From: Lachnospiraceae bacterium KM106-2
GTDB lineage: Bacteria; Bacillota; Clostridia; Lachnospirales; Lachnospiraceae
Direction: 5' to 3'
Assembly (NCBI GenBank): GCA_009731425.1
Contig: AP018794.1
Coordinates: 682,001 to 746,000, forward strand
Length of the DNA: 64,000 nucleotides
Shown here: positions 15,693 to 25,203 of the stretch, piece after piece
How the letters are laid out: each line of letters starts with the position of its first letter
Numbering within the stretch: position 1 is the first letter of the stretch
Notes under the pieces: generated by a model
Database searches by the model: none
Told to the model about the DNA's origin: nothing
The model's input: only the letters and a program-made list of their open reading frames with translations
Made by a program: the position numbers and the translations under genes

Positions 15693-16285
15693 TTGTAGTC
15701 AAGATAGATCAATCTGAATTAAGCAAAATCGAAAAGGACCTCGGTAATTTTAGTAAGAAATCAAAGTATGTTTTAAAAAAGGCAATTAATCAAACGGCTA
15801 AAGAGACTAGAAAGGATTTATTAAATGCAGCTAGAACAAAGTATGCCGTTAAAGTTGGTCGATTTAATAGCGCGGCTAAGATTAAAAATGCATCAATTGG
15901 AAGTCTGATTGCCACTATCTATGCAACAGGAAGTCCTTTAGAGATTAAGGACTTCCGTGTTTCACCAGGATCGTATGGAAAGAAAGTTAAAGTTGCAAAA
16001 GGTAAGGTATATCGAGTTGGTAGTTTAGTTCCCTTACAAAAGGGAACATTGAAAGCATTTGTCGCAAAATTCAAAAGTGGACATGTTTCCGTTGTTGAGC
16101 GAGTGCCTGGGAAGAAGATGAAGAGTAATCAGACTAAAGATGCATTAAAGAAATTATTTAGTCCATCCGTACCAACAATGCTCGGAAATGAAAAGATGTT
16201 AGTGGGTGTTGTTGAGCCGACGATTCAAGAGCAGTTAGATAAAAATATTTCTCTTATTATTTTAGAAGTATTAGGAGGTAATTAA
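15689..16285 (+). CDS. Minor tail protein Z-like, 198 aa
   Basis: The start is TTG 15689, overlapping the previous stop and preceded by TTGGAGGCGG. The N-terminal helix with INQTAKETRKDLLNAAR and the following KVGRFNSAAKI match lambda minor tail protein Z and similar tail-completion proteins. It is basic overall. It helps tail-to-head joining. It ends 1 nt before the next gene. Confidence 0.82.
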   Translation: MIVVKIDQSELSKIEKDLGNFSKKSKYVLKKAINQTAKETRKDLLNAARTKYAVKVGRFNSAAKIKNASIGSLIATIYATGSPLEIKDFRVSPGSYGKKVKVAKGKVYRVGSLVPLQKGTLKAFVAKFKSGHVSVVERVPGKKMKSNQTKDALKKLFSPSVPTMLGNEKMLVGVVEPTIQEQLDKNISLIILEVLGGN

Positions 16286-16286
16286 T

Positions 16287-16754
16287 TTGACACCGTTACA
16301 ATTACAAGACGATATTGCTAAGGAAATTCAGAACCTAACAAAAGATATGGTTTTTAAAGATCCAAAAGGTAAAGATGCAACTTTAAAAGGATTCAAACAA
16401 GAACTTCCAAAGATTCTTGATACTTCAGGAGAGGAAGAAGATGAGTATTATCCGTTCCCATTTGCCGTTGTGAAATTGTTACAAGGCGATACAGAGGATT
16501 ATGAACAAGTTAATACAGCAATTGTTATTGGTATCTATGATGACTCTACAGAGCATCAAGGACATATGGCGGTTATGAATGTGATTCAGAAGTTTAAAGA
16601 GCGCTTTATGAAGAATCCATTATTAACAAGTTTTACAAGCAATAATGATTTTAAGTGGCAGCTTAATGATGAGGATAAATTTCCTTATTATTTTGGTGCC
16701 ATTTATGTTAGTTGGACATTGCCAACGATTAGAAGGGAGGACAAGTTTATATGA
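16287..16754 (+). CDS. Tail terminator/neck protein, 155 aa
   Basis: The start is TTG 16287, preceded by TAGGAGGTAATTAA. The protein is an alpha/beta protein with YYPFPFAVVKL, a hydrophobic strand and KWQLNDEDKFPYYFGA, a pattern seen in phage proteins just before sheath genes. It probably caps the tail or links head and tail. The family assignment is by position and general shape, since no diagnostic motif is visible. Confidence 0.6.
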   Translation: MTPLQLQDDIAKEIQNLTKDMVFKDPKGKDATLKGFKQELPKILDTSGEEEDEYYPFPFAVVKLLQGDTEDYEQVNTAIVIGIYDDSTEHQGHMAVMNVIQKFKERFMKNPLLTSFTSNNDFKWQLNDEDKFPYYFGAIYVSWTLPTIRREDKFI

Positions 16755-17047
16755 CAACAAAATCAGAGACTAAGACAGTCGTAAAGCAAAAGTCAGTAGT
16801 AAAAGAAGTGGAAACCAAGGTGTATGTTGGACCAACAATACCAGGTGTAGTTACAGAGGGGACTATTTATAACAATGGTATTCCAGAAGTACTAGATGCA
16901 GTTGCAAAAGAGGAGCCAGCGATCAATAGCTTGATCGTGAAGATTTCTTATTTAGCAAAAGCGAGAAATGAACTTAAAAATAATGGTCCAATGAGTATTT
17001 TCTATGCGAAAGCATTGGAATACAAAGAAAAGAAAGGGGATAAGTAA
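16751..17047 (+). CDS. Small protein before the tail sheath gene, 98 aa
   Basis: It overlaps the previous gene by ATGA. Its first 30 residues are rich in Lys, Val and Thr (TKTVVKQKSVVKEVETKV), then VYVGPTIPGVV and a helical end. This pattern is common in myovirus proteins encoded immediately before the sheath, but no function is established. It ends 2 nt before the sheath gene. Confidence 0.7.
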   Translation: MTTKSETKTVVKQKSVVKEVETKVYVGPTIPGVVTEGTIYNNGIPEVLDAVAKEEPAINSLIVKISYLAKARNELKNNGPMSIFYAKALEYKEKKGDK

Positions 17048-17049
17048 TC

Positions 17050-18504
17050 ATGGCTTATAATCATGGTATTAGAGTAAAAGAAAATGCAACCAGTCTTTCA
17101 AAACCAGTTACAGGCATGGCTGCACTACAGGTTGTATTTGGTACAGCACCAGTTAACCTTGCCGCAGATCCTTATGGAGTAACCAATGTGTTAGTAAAGG
17201 TTGAAACATTTGAGGATGCTTATAAGAAGTTAGGTTACAGTGATGATTTTAGCAAATACACATTGTGCCAGAGCATGGATGCTTGCTTTAGAGTGCTAAA
17301 TGTAGCACCGGTTATTTTCTGTAATGTGCTAGATCCGAAAAAGCATGTAAAAGACAATGAGGAAAGCGAAGTAACAGTTGCAAGTAAACAAGCAGTTATC
17401 AAAGTAGATGGAATATTACTTGATACAATCGTTGTTAAATCAGGTGAATCTACACTTCAAGCAAATACGGATTATGTAACTTCATTTGATGACAATGGTT
17501 ACGCAGTCATTACCTTAGTTACTGGAGGCGCTGGTGATGCTGCAACGACATTAAAAGTAACAAGTAAGAGTATTGATCCAAGTAAAGTTACGGAAAGTGA
17601 TATCATCGGTGGTTACGATACTGTAACAGGAAAAGAAACCGGATGCGAGTTAGTTCGTCATGTATATCCAATGTTTAATATGACACCAGGTTTATTATTA
17701 GCCCCTGGATGGACTCAAAATCAGAATGTGGCAGCGGCGCTGGAACTGAAAACCGACAATATCAATGGCTATTTCAAAGCAAGCTGTATTGTTGATCTTG
17801 ATACACACACAGCTACGAAATATACGGATTGTGAAGCGCAAAAGAAGAGTAAAGCCTTAACTAGTCCAAATACGATCGTAGTATGGCCAATGGCTAAGGT
17901 AGGTGATAAGAAATATTATTATTCTGCATTGTATGCAGCCTTAATTGCGTATGTAGATGCTTCCAATGATGATGTTCCAAATCTATCACCTTCCAATAAG
18001 TTAATTGGAGTTACCGCGGCGGTACTTGAAGATGGAACAGAGGTTACACTTGATACACAACAGGCCAATGTTTTAAATAGTGTTGGTATCGTAACATTAT
18101 TAAATGATGCCGGATGGAGAACATGGGGCAATAATACCGCTTGTTATCCTGAAAATACAGATCCTAAAGATCGTTGGATTTGTTGTAGAAGATTTTTCTC
18201 ATGGTGGGGAAATTCATTCATCCTTACCTATAAGGAGAAAGTAGATGATCCAGCTAACTTTAGACTAATCGAATCGGTTGTAGATGCTGAAAACATTCGT
18301 GGAAACAGCTACGTACAACAAGGAAAGATGGCAGGAGCTAAGATTGAGTATAGTGAGCAAGATAATCCAATCGAAGATGTACTTAATGGTAAGATTCAAT
18401 TCTATCAACATATTGCTCCTTATACACCAGCAGAGGATATCATTAATGTATTAGAGTTTGATCCTACAATGATTAAAAATGCTTTATCAGGAGGTGCTGA
18501 ATAA
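17050..18504 (+). CDS. Contractile tail sheath protein, 484 aa
   Basis: The 484-residue size and the patterns ATSLSKPVTGMAALQVVFG at the start, NVAPVIFCNVLD, and LNSVGIVTLLNDAGWRTWGN near the middle identify a P2 FI-type sheath. The C-terminal part (IRGNSYVQQGKMAG and EYSEQDNPIEDVLNGKI) fits too. The sheath contracts to drive the tube through the cell envelope. An AT-rich gene start with GGGGATAAGTAATC gives the ribosome site. The next gene starts in the stop (TAATG). Confidence 0.95.
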   Translation: MAYNHGIRVKENATSLSKPVTGMAALQVVFGTAPVNLAADPYGVTNVLVKVETFEDAYKKLGYSDDFSKYTLCQSMDACFRVLNVAPVIFCNVLDPKKHVKDNEESEVTVASKQAVIKVDGILLDTIVVKSGESTLQANTDYVTSFDDNGYAVITLVTGGAGDAATTLKVTSKSIDPSKVTESDIIGGYDTVTGKETGCELVRHVYPMFNMTPGLLLAPGWTQNQNVAAALELKTDNINGYFKASCIVDLDTHTATKYTDCEAQKKSKALTSPNTIVVWPMAKVGDKKYYYSALYAALIAYVDASNDDVPNLSPSNKLIGVTAAVLEDGTEVTLDTQQANVLNSVGIVTLLNDAGWRTWGNNTACYPENTDPKDRWICCRRFFSWWGNSFILTYKEKVDDPANFRLIESVVDAENIRGNSYVQQGKMAGAKIEYSEQDNPIEDVLNGKIQFYQHIAPYTPAEDIINVLEFDPTMIKNALSGGAE

Positions 18505-19025
18505 TGAATGGTCAAGTTCCAGAATTAATTAATGATTTTAACGTATACAAAGGCGGAACACAATTAATCGGTCTTACAGGTGAGGTTAAGTTACCAGACT
18601 TAAAACAGATCAGTGAAACGATCAGTGGTGGAGGAATCTTAGGAGAATATGAATCCTCCATTATTGGTGCTTATCAAAGTTCAGAGATTGAAATTCCATT
18701 TAGAGTCTTAAATGAGGATATCTTCTCTTTGATGAATCCTACCGATACACTCGATTTGACAATGCGTGCTTCTCAGCAGTATATGGTACAAGCAACTGGA
18801 CAGCAGGACTATAAAGGAATGCGAATTGTAGTTCGAGGTAAGATGAAAGGCTTTACACCAGGTACCGTAAAAAGAGGTACTAACATGAATGCATCGGTAA
18901 CCTTTGAGCAGTTTTATTTGCTGATTGAGGTTGATGGTAAGAAGCTATTTGAGCTAGATAAACTCAATAATGTATTTATTGTAAATGAAGTAGATGTATT
19001 AGCTAAAATTAAAAAACTTTGCTAA
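18504..19025 (+). CDS. Major tail tube protein, P2 FII-like, 173 aa
   Basis: A 173-aa protein directly coupled to the sheath gene. It has the pattern INDFNVYKGG, LTGEVKLPDL and GGGILGEYESSI seen in contractile-tail tube proteins; the KGMRIVVRGKMKG strand and a YLLIEVDGKKLFELD end fit too. It builds the rigid inner tube. Confidence 0.92.
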   Translation: MNGQVPELINDFNVYKGGTQLIGLTGEVKLPDLKQISETISGGGILGEYESSIIGAYQSSEIEIPFRVLNEDIFSLMNPTDTLDLTMRASQQYMVQATGQQDYKGMRIVVRGKMKGFTPGTVKRGTNMNASVTFEQFYLLIEVDGKKLFELDKLNNVFIVNEVDVLAKIKKLC

Positions 19026-19045
19026 GAAAGAACGGAGGAAAAATT

Positions 19046-19390
19046 ATGGATCCATTAAAAGATAAAACAGAAGAAACTGTTACAGAAAAAGAGGTAGAAA
19101 ATGAATTAATCATTTCACTAACTAAACCTTATCAATTTGAAGGTAAAGCATATAAGGAAATCGATTTGACTGGTCTTAAAACATTAACAGCTGCGGATAT
19201 GATCCGATGCAATCATTTATGTGATGAAACAGGAAATGTAAGTATCAATCAAGAAATGACACTGGAATATGCTTGCAATATGGCATCGATCGTAAGCGAT
19301 AAACCAATTAATTTCTTTATGGGATTACCACCAATTCCAGCGATGCAAGTTAAAAGATGCGTAATGGGTTTTTTCTACGGTATGGATTAA
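19046..19390 (+). CDS. Tail assembly chaperone, P2 gpE-like, 114 aa
   Basis: The ATG at 19046 follows GGAGGAAAAATT; an earlier in-frame ATG at 19019 overlaps the tube gene. The protein (LTKPYQFEGKAYKEIDLTGL, LTAADMIRCNHLCD, ASIVSDKPINFFMGLPP) is a typical gpE-family tail chaperone. Near its end the mRNA contains T TTT TTC at 19369-19375, the setting for a -1 shift to produce a longer form, as in P2 E/E'. It coats the tape measure before tube assembly. Confidence 0.88.
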   Translation: MDPLKDKTEETVTEKEVENELIISLTKPYQFEGKAYKEIDLTGLKTLTAADMIRCNHLCDETGNVSINQEMTLEYACNMASIVSDKPINFFMGLPPIPAMQVKRCVMGFFYGMD

Positions 19391-19530
19391 GCCCTGAGGA
19401 TGGGAACATCATGAGGAAAATTGTAACTCGTCTGACATTACAACTAAAAACCGGGATGGACTATTTTATGTCTGTCCCGGTTTTTGAGTTAAGAGAAATC
19501 GTAGAGGAGGTAGTAGAGATTGGCAAGTAA
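19046..19530 (+). CDS. Frameshifted E-E' tail chaperone (-1 slippage), 161 aa
   Basis: Shifting -1 at the slippery heptamer T TTT TTC (19369-19375) after codon 110 continues without a stop for 51 codons to TAA 19528-19530. The extension begins LRYGLSPEDGNIMRK and ends MSVPVFELREIVEEVVEIGK, the form expected for E' tails. It ends inside the tape measure start. P2 uses TTTTTTG at the same place. An alternative site, G GGT TTT, lies just 5' of it. Efficiency is unknown, but the open -1 frame is strong evidence. Confidence 0.85.
19446..19485 (+). repeat. 11-bp inverted repeat inside the E' coding region
   Basis: AAAAACCGGGA and TCCCGGTTTTT pair perfectly around an 18-nt loop and end with five T. 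It looks like an intrinsic terminator but lies within the frameshift extension and just before the tape measure gene, about 70 nt after the slippery site. It may partly reduce tape measure transcription or fold as an mRNA element. Confidence 0.6.
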
Positions 19531-22500
19531 CGGTAAAGAGTATAAGATGGCGATCAAAATAGCCGGTGAAATTGAAAAGTCATTCATGACTAGCATGAAT
19601 ATTTCAAAAAAAGAACTTCGTTCCATTGCTAAGACTGCCGCTAAATCTAATATGAGTGTCCGTGAGCAATTCAATGCTGGTTTTGATCAAGTAGGAAAAG
19701 GTTATAGTAAAATAGCAAGCGTTGGGAAAAAAGCTTTTATAGCTACAGCAAAGGCAGCTAAAGTAGCAAGTGTTGCAGCCATTGGAGTTGGTACAGCGGC
19801 TACTTTGGTTGGTAGTAAATTTGAAGCTCAAATGTCAACGGTTAAATCGATTTCTCAATCAAGTGCAAGTGATATGCAAAAGCTATCGGATAAGGCAAAA
19901 GAACTTGGAATTAAAACACAATTTAGTGCTACTGATGCAGGAAAAGCAATGGAGTATCAAGCAATGGCTGGATGGAAGGTAAATGATATGTTACATGGTA
20001 CCGAAGGTATTATGAACTTAGCAGCTTCTTCCGGAGAAGATCTTGCAACGACAAGTGATATTGTTACAGATGCCTTAACTGCGTTTGGACTGAAAGCGAA
20101 AGATTCGAATCACTTTGCAGATATCCTTGCTAAGACAGCATCCAATGCGAATACCAATGTAGGTCTGATGGGTGAAACATTTAAGTATGTTGCACCAGTT
20201 GCCGGAGCGTTAAAGTATAAAGTTCAAGATACTGCTCTTGGTATTGGCTTGATGGCCAATTCAGGTATTAAAGCATCTATAGCTGGTACTGCTATGCGAT
20301 CATGGATTACAAGAATGGCGAAACCAACGGATGAATCAGCGGCAGCCATGAAAAAGTTAGGAATCTCCCTTACCGATTCCAAAGGTAATATGAAATCATT
20401 TCTTCAAGTAATGAATGATACACGTGCTGGATTTAGTAATGTTAAGTCCGAGGGTGAGAAAGCGAAACTTGCTGCACAGTTAGCAGGAAAGACAGGAATG
20501 AGTGGATTACTTGCGGTTGTAAACTCGAGTCAAAGCGATTATGAGAAACTTTATAAGTCAATTGTTAACTGTTCCGGTGCTGCTAAAGATATGGCTAATA
20601 CAAGATTAGATAATCTAAAAGGCGATGTAACACTTCTTAAGAGCTCGATGGAAGGCATGGGAATACAGATTTATGAAGGTGTTAAAAAGCCAATGCGTGG
20701 AACTACACAGTTTATTCGAAAGAATGTAGATTCTCTTACTTCGAGTTTAAAGACGAACAATACAATTGGGAAATGGACAAAGGATATTGAAAATTCACTT
20801 CCTACAGCAAAGCGATATTTTGATGACTTTACAGGTTCCTTATTGAACTTTTCAAAACCGTTACTAAGTACCGGAAAATGGTTGTTGAAAAATCCAAAGG
20901 TAATCGTATCGACGGTAGCTGGAATTGGTTCTTCTTTATTAGCTTATAAAACGGCTAGTGGAGTTAGAAGTTTAGCTACATCATTTATAAAGCTTAAAGG
21001 GGTTCTTACCAATCCGTTTGCGGCAGCAATAACAGGTGTTGGAATAGCCATCGGTGGCGCTGCTGGTATTGCATCTTATATTAAGATGGCTAATGCAGAG
21101 TTAAAGAGACAGAATCTTGCGGATCACTTTGGAAATATTTCGTTGTCTTTATCAGATCTACAAGAAGTTGCTAACCATATCGTGCAATCTCAGAGCCTTA
21201 CTAATTTGAGTAAAGCAGTATCAAATATGAGTAAGATTAGCGAGTTTAGGAATAAAATCAATGATTCGGTTGAAGATCTAAGTAAGTTAAACTGGAAAGT
21301 ATCAATAGGAATGAAACTGAGCGATTCCGATAAGACAGCATACAAGAATGATATTACAAGTTTTATTCAGAATACCAATTCTATGTTACAGCAACAGCAG
21401 TATACACTAAACTTGTCATTCAATTCGTTGCTCGATAATAGTCCAGAAAGTAAAACAATGGAGGATTCTTTTTCTACATTCTTTTCTGGAATGTATGGGA
21501 AAGCTCAGAAGGCAGCTAAGAAACTCCAAGACAAGGTAAATGAGGCTTTCGAGGATGGCTTACTTGATATTGATGAAGTGAAAGAAATATCCAAGCTACA
21601 GCAGCAATTATCTAATTTAACAAATCAGTTAGGAAAATATAAGATCGATGCGAAGTTTGATTCTCTTAAGCAAGAAACTTTGGGAAAAAAATTAACGGCT
21701 AATTCGTTTATGAATTTGCAAAATGAGACACAAAAGATTGTAAAAGATCAAACGGCCAATTACCAGAAGTCAAGAGAGTACGCATTACAGAACATCATGT
21801 ATCGTAGAGATAATGATAAGTCTTATTCTAAAAAGCAATATGACGCTGATTATAAGAAACTCCAAAAAGGCTATTTAGATAATGTATCTGAGTTACAGCA
21901 AAAGGCGGTTGAGTTTCAAACTGATACAATTTATAGTGCTTATGGCGGTGAAATAAAAAAGGCTAATAAGAGCTTTAATACAAGCGTGAATGCATCACTG
22001 AAAGAGAAGAAAGGTTTTGGACAAGATGTAAACTGGAGAACTAAGTCAGTGTTAATGTATACCGATATGATGGATCAAGTTCAAAACACTGGATTGAGTG
22101 GAAGTACAAAAGATGCAGTAGGCCAGTTGTATACAAAGATTGGACCAATGCTTGTTAACTTGGAGAATATAAAGAAGCAGTATTCTAAAATGGGAGTAAG
22201 TGCGCCAAGTAAATTAAATAAGACATTGAATAAAGCGAACACATTAGGAGCATTGACAGGCGAACAAGGATCTATATGGAAAACCATAGGTAGTAAGATG
22301 TCTAAAGACTCTTATTATACGAAGATGACAGCAGATTTGAAAAAGAGTGGTTCATATATTCCAGAAGAATTGTCAAAGTCAATGACAGAAAATAAAGACC
22401 AGTTTACTAGTGCTGCTACACAATTACATGATCAATTGCGAACGGCAATTAGAAATAAATTTTCTACGGGAATCGATGTCAATATTCCAATTAATTTAAA

Positions 22501-23029
22501 ACAGACGGTTAGCACCAATACTACTAATGGTGGAAAAACAGACTCAAAAGGTAAAACATCGGCAGCTAATCAAAAGAATTTCCCTTTTGCAAATCCTAAA
22601 AAGGAATTACATAAGTTAGGTGTTCCTGGCTTTGCCAAAGGTGGAATTATTAAAAATCCAACATTGGCGACATTTGCAGAGAAGAGTCCAGAAGCAGCAA
22701 TCCCATTGAATGGTTCAAAACGTTCCGTATCTCTGTGGGAGAAAACAGGCCATATGCTTGGTGTATATAAAGCAAAGAAGAACTCGACATTCTCTAATTA
22801 TGCAAGTGATAAGAGTAGCTTTAGTAATCTTTATAGTAGTATGAAAGGTCAGGATAGTGCTGAGACATCGGAGCAAACACCGTCAATACAATTCAGTCCT
22901 GTTTTGAATTTCTATGGTGATTCTCCATCAAAAAAAGATATCGTGGATGCCGGAAGAATTTCACAAAGAGAGTTTGAAAAGATGATGGATCAATATATGA
23001 GAAATAATCGCAGACTTAAGTTTTCATAA
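19520..23029 (+). CDS. Tail tape measure protein, 1169 aa
   Basis: Starts at TTG 19520, preceded by GGAGGTAGTAGAG and overlapping the E' stop. The N-terminal 300 residues contain the classic phage tape measure domain (FEAQMSTVKSISQSS, MEYQAMAGWKVNDM, NANTNVGLMGETFKYVAPVA). Hydrophobic segments (about residues 465-530) are next, then a long coiled coil. The C-terminal region has GFAKGGIIKNPTLATFAEKS, the usual conserved end. Its length sets the tail length: 1169 residues predict a tail of roughly 150-180 nm by the common rule of 0.15 nm per residue. Confidence 0.95.
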   Translation: MASNGKEYKMAIKIAGEIEKSFMTSMNISKKELRSIAKTAAKSNMSVREQFNAGFDQVGKGYSKIASVGKKAFIATAKAAKVASVAAIGVGTAATLVGSKFEAQMSTVKSISQSSASDMQKLSDKAKELGIKTQFSATDAGKAMEYQAMAGWKVNDMLHGTEGIMNLAASSGEDLATTSDIVTDALTAFGLKAKDSNHFADILAKTASNANTNVGLMGETFKYVAPVAGALKYKVQDTALGIGLMANSGIKASIAGTAMRSWITRMAKPTDESAAAMKKLGISLTDSKGNMKSFLQVMNDTRAGFSNVKSEGEKAKLAAQLAGKTGMSGLLAVVNSSQSDYEKLYKSIVNCSGAAKDMANTRLDNLKGDVTLLKSSMEGMGIQIYEGVKKPMRGTTQFIRKNVDSLTSSLKTNNTIGKWTKDIENSLPTAKRYFDDFTGSLLNFSKPLLSTGKWLLKNPKVIVSTVAGIGSSLLAYKTASGVRSLATSFIKLKGVLTNPFAAAITGVGIAIGGAAGIASYIKMANAELKRQNLADHFGNISLSLSDLQEVANHIVQSQSLTNLSKAVSNMSKISEFRNKINDSVEDLSKLNWKVSIGMKLSDSDKTAYKNDITSFIQNTNSMLQQQQYTLNLSFNSLLDNSPESKTMEDSFSTFFSGMYGKAQKAAKKLQDKVNEAFEDGLLDIDEVKEISKLQQQLSNLTNQLGKYKIDAKFDSLKQETLGKKLTANSFMNLQNETQKIVKDQTANYQKSREYALQNIMYRRDNDKSYSKKQYDADYKKLQKGYLDNVSELQQKAVEFQTDTIYSAYGGEIKKANKSFNTSVNASLKEKKGFGQDVNWRTKSVLMYTDMMDQVQNTGLSGSTKDAVGQLYTKIGPMLVNLENIKKQYSKMGVSAPSKLNKTLNKANTLGALTGEQGSIWKTIGSKMSKDSYYTKMTADLKKSGSYIPEELSKSMTENKDQFTSAATQLHDQLRTAIRNKFSTGIDVNIPINLKQTVSTNTTNGGKTDSKGKTSAANQKNFPFANPKKELHKLGVPGFAKGGIIKNPTLATFAEKSPEAAIPLNGSKRSVSLWEKTGHMLGVYKAKKNSTFSNYASDKSSFSNLYSSMKGQDSAETSEQTPSIQFSPVLNFYGDSPSKKDIVDAGRISQREFEKMMDQYMRNNRRLKFS

Positions 23030-23044
23030 CATGGAGGTTAAATA

Positions 23045-23263
23045 ATGGATGAATACATTACGGTACAGGGTGATACCTGGGATATTATTGCAAGAGAGCA
23101 ACTAGGCGATGAAAAATACATTGGACAGTTAATTGACTGCAATTTGAAGTATATCGATATGGTTATATTTTCAGCTGGAGTATCTTTAGCAATTCCTGAA
23201 ATTGATAGTGAAGAGGAGGAAGATACAGATCTTCCTCCATGGAGGGTTGATGACGATGAGTGA
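23045..23263 (+). CDS. Tail protein X (P2 gpX-like), 72 aa
   Basis: A short protein with the LysM-like pattern of gpX: YITVQGDTWDIIAREQLGDE and a second strand with SLAIPEI. The acidic end (SEEEEDTDLPPW) overlaps the start of the D gene. gpX is needed for tail assembly. TGGAGGTTAAATA precedes the start. Confidence 0.88.
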   Translation: MDEYITVQGDTWDIIAREQLGDEKYIGQLIDCNLKYIDMVIFSAGVSLAIPEIDSEEEEDTDLPPWRVDDDE

Positions 23264-24254
23264 CGGAAGACATGTCTCTGTTGATGCAAAATATAAAGGC
23301 AAGAACATCAAAACGAAATTAGCAGCATACCTTGAAAGTTTTGTATTTAATGATGTGGCATCTGGTGAGAGTGACTCTATTAGTATTACCTTATGCGATA
23401 AAAATAAAAAGTGGATGGGAAATTGGTTTCCTGAAAAGGGAGACGATATTGTACCCTCTATTATATTGCACAATTGGTCGGCATCAGGTACGAAAAAGAC
23501 CATCAAATGTGGCAAGTTTACAATTGATGATCTTTCTTATTCTGGCCCTCCTACTGTATGTAATATAGGTGCGGTATCAGTGCCATCCAAACAAGGATTT
23601 CAAAATACAAAACATCATAAGGTATGGAAGAATCATTCCATTAAACAAATCGCTGCAGATATTGCAAAAAAATATGGACTGAAACTTTCTTTTGAGGACA
23701 ATCGGAATATAGTCATAAAAACGATTGAGCAATCAGGAGAAAGTGACAGTTCTTTTTTTAGCTCATTATGTTCAAAATATGGATTGGCATTAAAGGTATT
23801 CAATAATAAGATCTGTGTTTTCAATGAAGAAATCTACGAAAAGAAAAAGCCCATTGTAACAATTCATCCATCTGATTTCATCGGACAATGGAATTACAAC
23901 ACTACAATTGCCGGTACTTATACGGGTGCTAAGATTAGTTATACAAGTGGTAAAGAATCCAAGGATATAGAGGTCAAAATTGGAAGTGGTAGTCGAATCT
24001 TAGAAGTAAATGAAAAGGCTGAAAGTAGAAAAGATGCGGAATATATCGCAAGAGGAATGATGAAATCTGAGAACCGGAAAACAACTACGATGTCATTTAC
24101 GATTATGGCCAATGCAAAGATATATGCTACTTGTTGTATTTACGTTAAAGGGTTAAGAAAACTTAGTGGAAAGTATTATGTTGAAAAAGTAAGTCAAAAC
24201 ATATCGGCAAGTGAGCACACAATGTCATTGACGCTTCACAAAGTAGTGAGTTAG
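23256..24254 (+). CDS. Phage late control D/tail hub protein, 332 aa
   Basis: The start is probably ATG 23256 (GGAGGG is 10 nt upstream); ATG 23250 is possible. The protein has the P2 gpD pattern: LAAYLESFVFNDVASGESDS, KFTIDDLSYSGPP, the WKNHSIKQIAADIAKKYGL segment and a C-terminal LSGKYYVEKVSQN. It builds the hub of the baseplate below the tube. The reading frame is open 54 nt further upstream but inside the X gene. Confidence 0.9.
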   Translation: MSDGRHVSVDAKYKGKNIKTKLAAYLESFVFNDVASGESDSISITLCDKNKKWMGNWFPEKGDDIVPSIILHNWSASGTKKTIKCGKFTIDDLSYSGPPTVCNIGAVSVPSKQGFQNTKHHKVWKNHSIKQIAADIAKKYGLKLSFEDNRNIVIKTIEQSGESDSSFFSSLCSKYGLALKVFNNKICVFNEEIYEKKKPIVTIHPSDFIGQWNYNTTIAGTYTGAKISYTSGKESKDIEVKIGSGSRILEVNEKAESRKDAEYIARGMMKSENRKTTTMSFTIMANAKIYATCCIYVKGLRKLSGKYYVEKVSQNISASEHTMSLTLHKVVS

Positions 24255-24263
24255 GAGGGAATC

Positions 24264-24641
24264 ATGGATAACGTAAGAATCGGATATGTATCAAGTATTG
24301 ATTACAAAAGCGGAACCGTACAGATTCTTTATAAGGATAGAGATAACTCGGTAACCGATGACATACCTGTTTTGACCATGAACGGTGAATATTCTATGCC
24401 AGCTATCAATGATATGGTATTGGTTCTTCATCTTTCTAATGGTGGGGAAATGGGAGTTGTAATGGGGACATTCTGGAATGATTCCAATAAGCCAAGCGAG
24501 TCAGGGAAAGAAATTTATCGTAAGGATTTCTCGAAAGATGGTGCTGCATTTATGAAATATGACAAAGATAAAAAGACTTTATATCTTCATGCTGACAAGA
24601 TCATTTTGGAAAATGATTCAAAGAAGGTTAATGCCTTATAA
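24264..24641 (+). CDS. Baseplate assembly protein V (spike), 125 aa
   Basis: GTVQILYKDRDNSVTDDIPVL and the OB-like strands (MPAINDMVLVLHLSNGGEMGVVMG) match the gpV/gp45 baseplate spike family. The C-terminus (YDKDKKTLYLHADKIILEN) fits the start of the needle beta-helix. It is shorter than P2 gpV (211 aa), as is common in Firmicutes phages. AGGAGGGAATC precedes the ATG. Confidence 0.87.
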   Translation: MDNVRIGYVSSIDYKSGTVQILYKDRDNSVTDDIPVLTMNGEYSMPAINDMVLVLHLSNGGEMGVVMGTFWNDSNKPSESGKEIYRKDFSKDGAAFMKYDKDKKTLYLHADKIILENDSKKVNAL

Positions 24642-24654
24642 AGGAGTGATATGA

Positions 24655-25194
24655 GTGGTACACAGTGTAAATAAGCTAAGCAAGAAGAAACCTAAGATTA
24701 AAGGCATTGCGGTAAAACATGAGCTTGCAGGAGTAATGGCTATTGATTTGGATATCGTGAAACATAAGAAGAAAAAGAAGAAGAAATCATCTAGTAAATC
24801 TAGGATTGGAAATTGGGGTAAGGACATTGTCTTTGAAACATCTGATAAAAAGATCCTAACGTTCAATGATTTCAATCAAAAAGTTTCTGCAAGATGGTCC
24901 AATCATGAGCGAATTGGTAAAAAGCCGCTTTCTGAGTTTATGGGACCAGATCTTCGTAGCATTACATTTAATATTGTATTATCTGCTACATTGGGAGTTA
25001 AACCACGAAAAACAATGGATAAGATTGAAAAATGTGTTCAAAAAGGAAAAGTTAATTCACTAGTTATTGGTGGAAAAAAGATTGGGAAGAATAAGTGGAA
25101 GATTACTAGTGTGAATGAAAAATGGGATTTCGTATACGCAAGAGGATTATTAGCAAAAGCCACATTATCACTTACGATGGAAGAGTATGTTTAG
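24655..25194 (+). CDS. P2 gpU-like tail protein with Lys-rich N-terminus, 179 aa
   Basis: The start is GTG 24655, preceded by AAGGAGTGAT. Residues 50-179 match gpU: FNQKVSARWSNHERIGKKPL, FMGPDLRSITFNIVLSATLG and the closing WKITSVNEKWDF. The N-terminal 50 residues add a basic stretch with a run of seven Lys. P2 gpU caps the tail end. Here it sits between V and W, not between T and X. Confidence 0.85.
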   Translation: MVHSVNKLSKKKPKIKGIAVKHELAGVMAIDLDIVKHKKKKKKKSSSKSRIGNWGKDIVFETSDKKILTFNDFNQKVSARWSNHERIGKKPLSEFMGPDLRSITFNIVLSATLGVKPRKTMDKIEKCVQKGKVNSLVIGGKKIGKNKWKITSVNEKWDFVYARGLLAKATLSLTMEEYV

Positions 25195-25203
25195 GAGGTA
25201 ATC

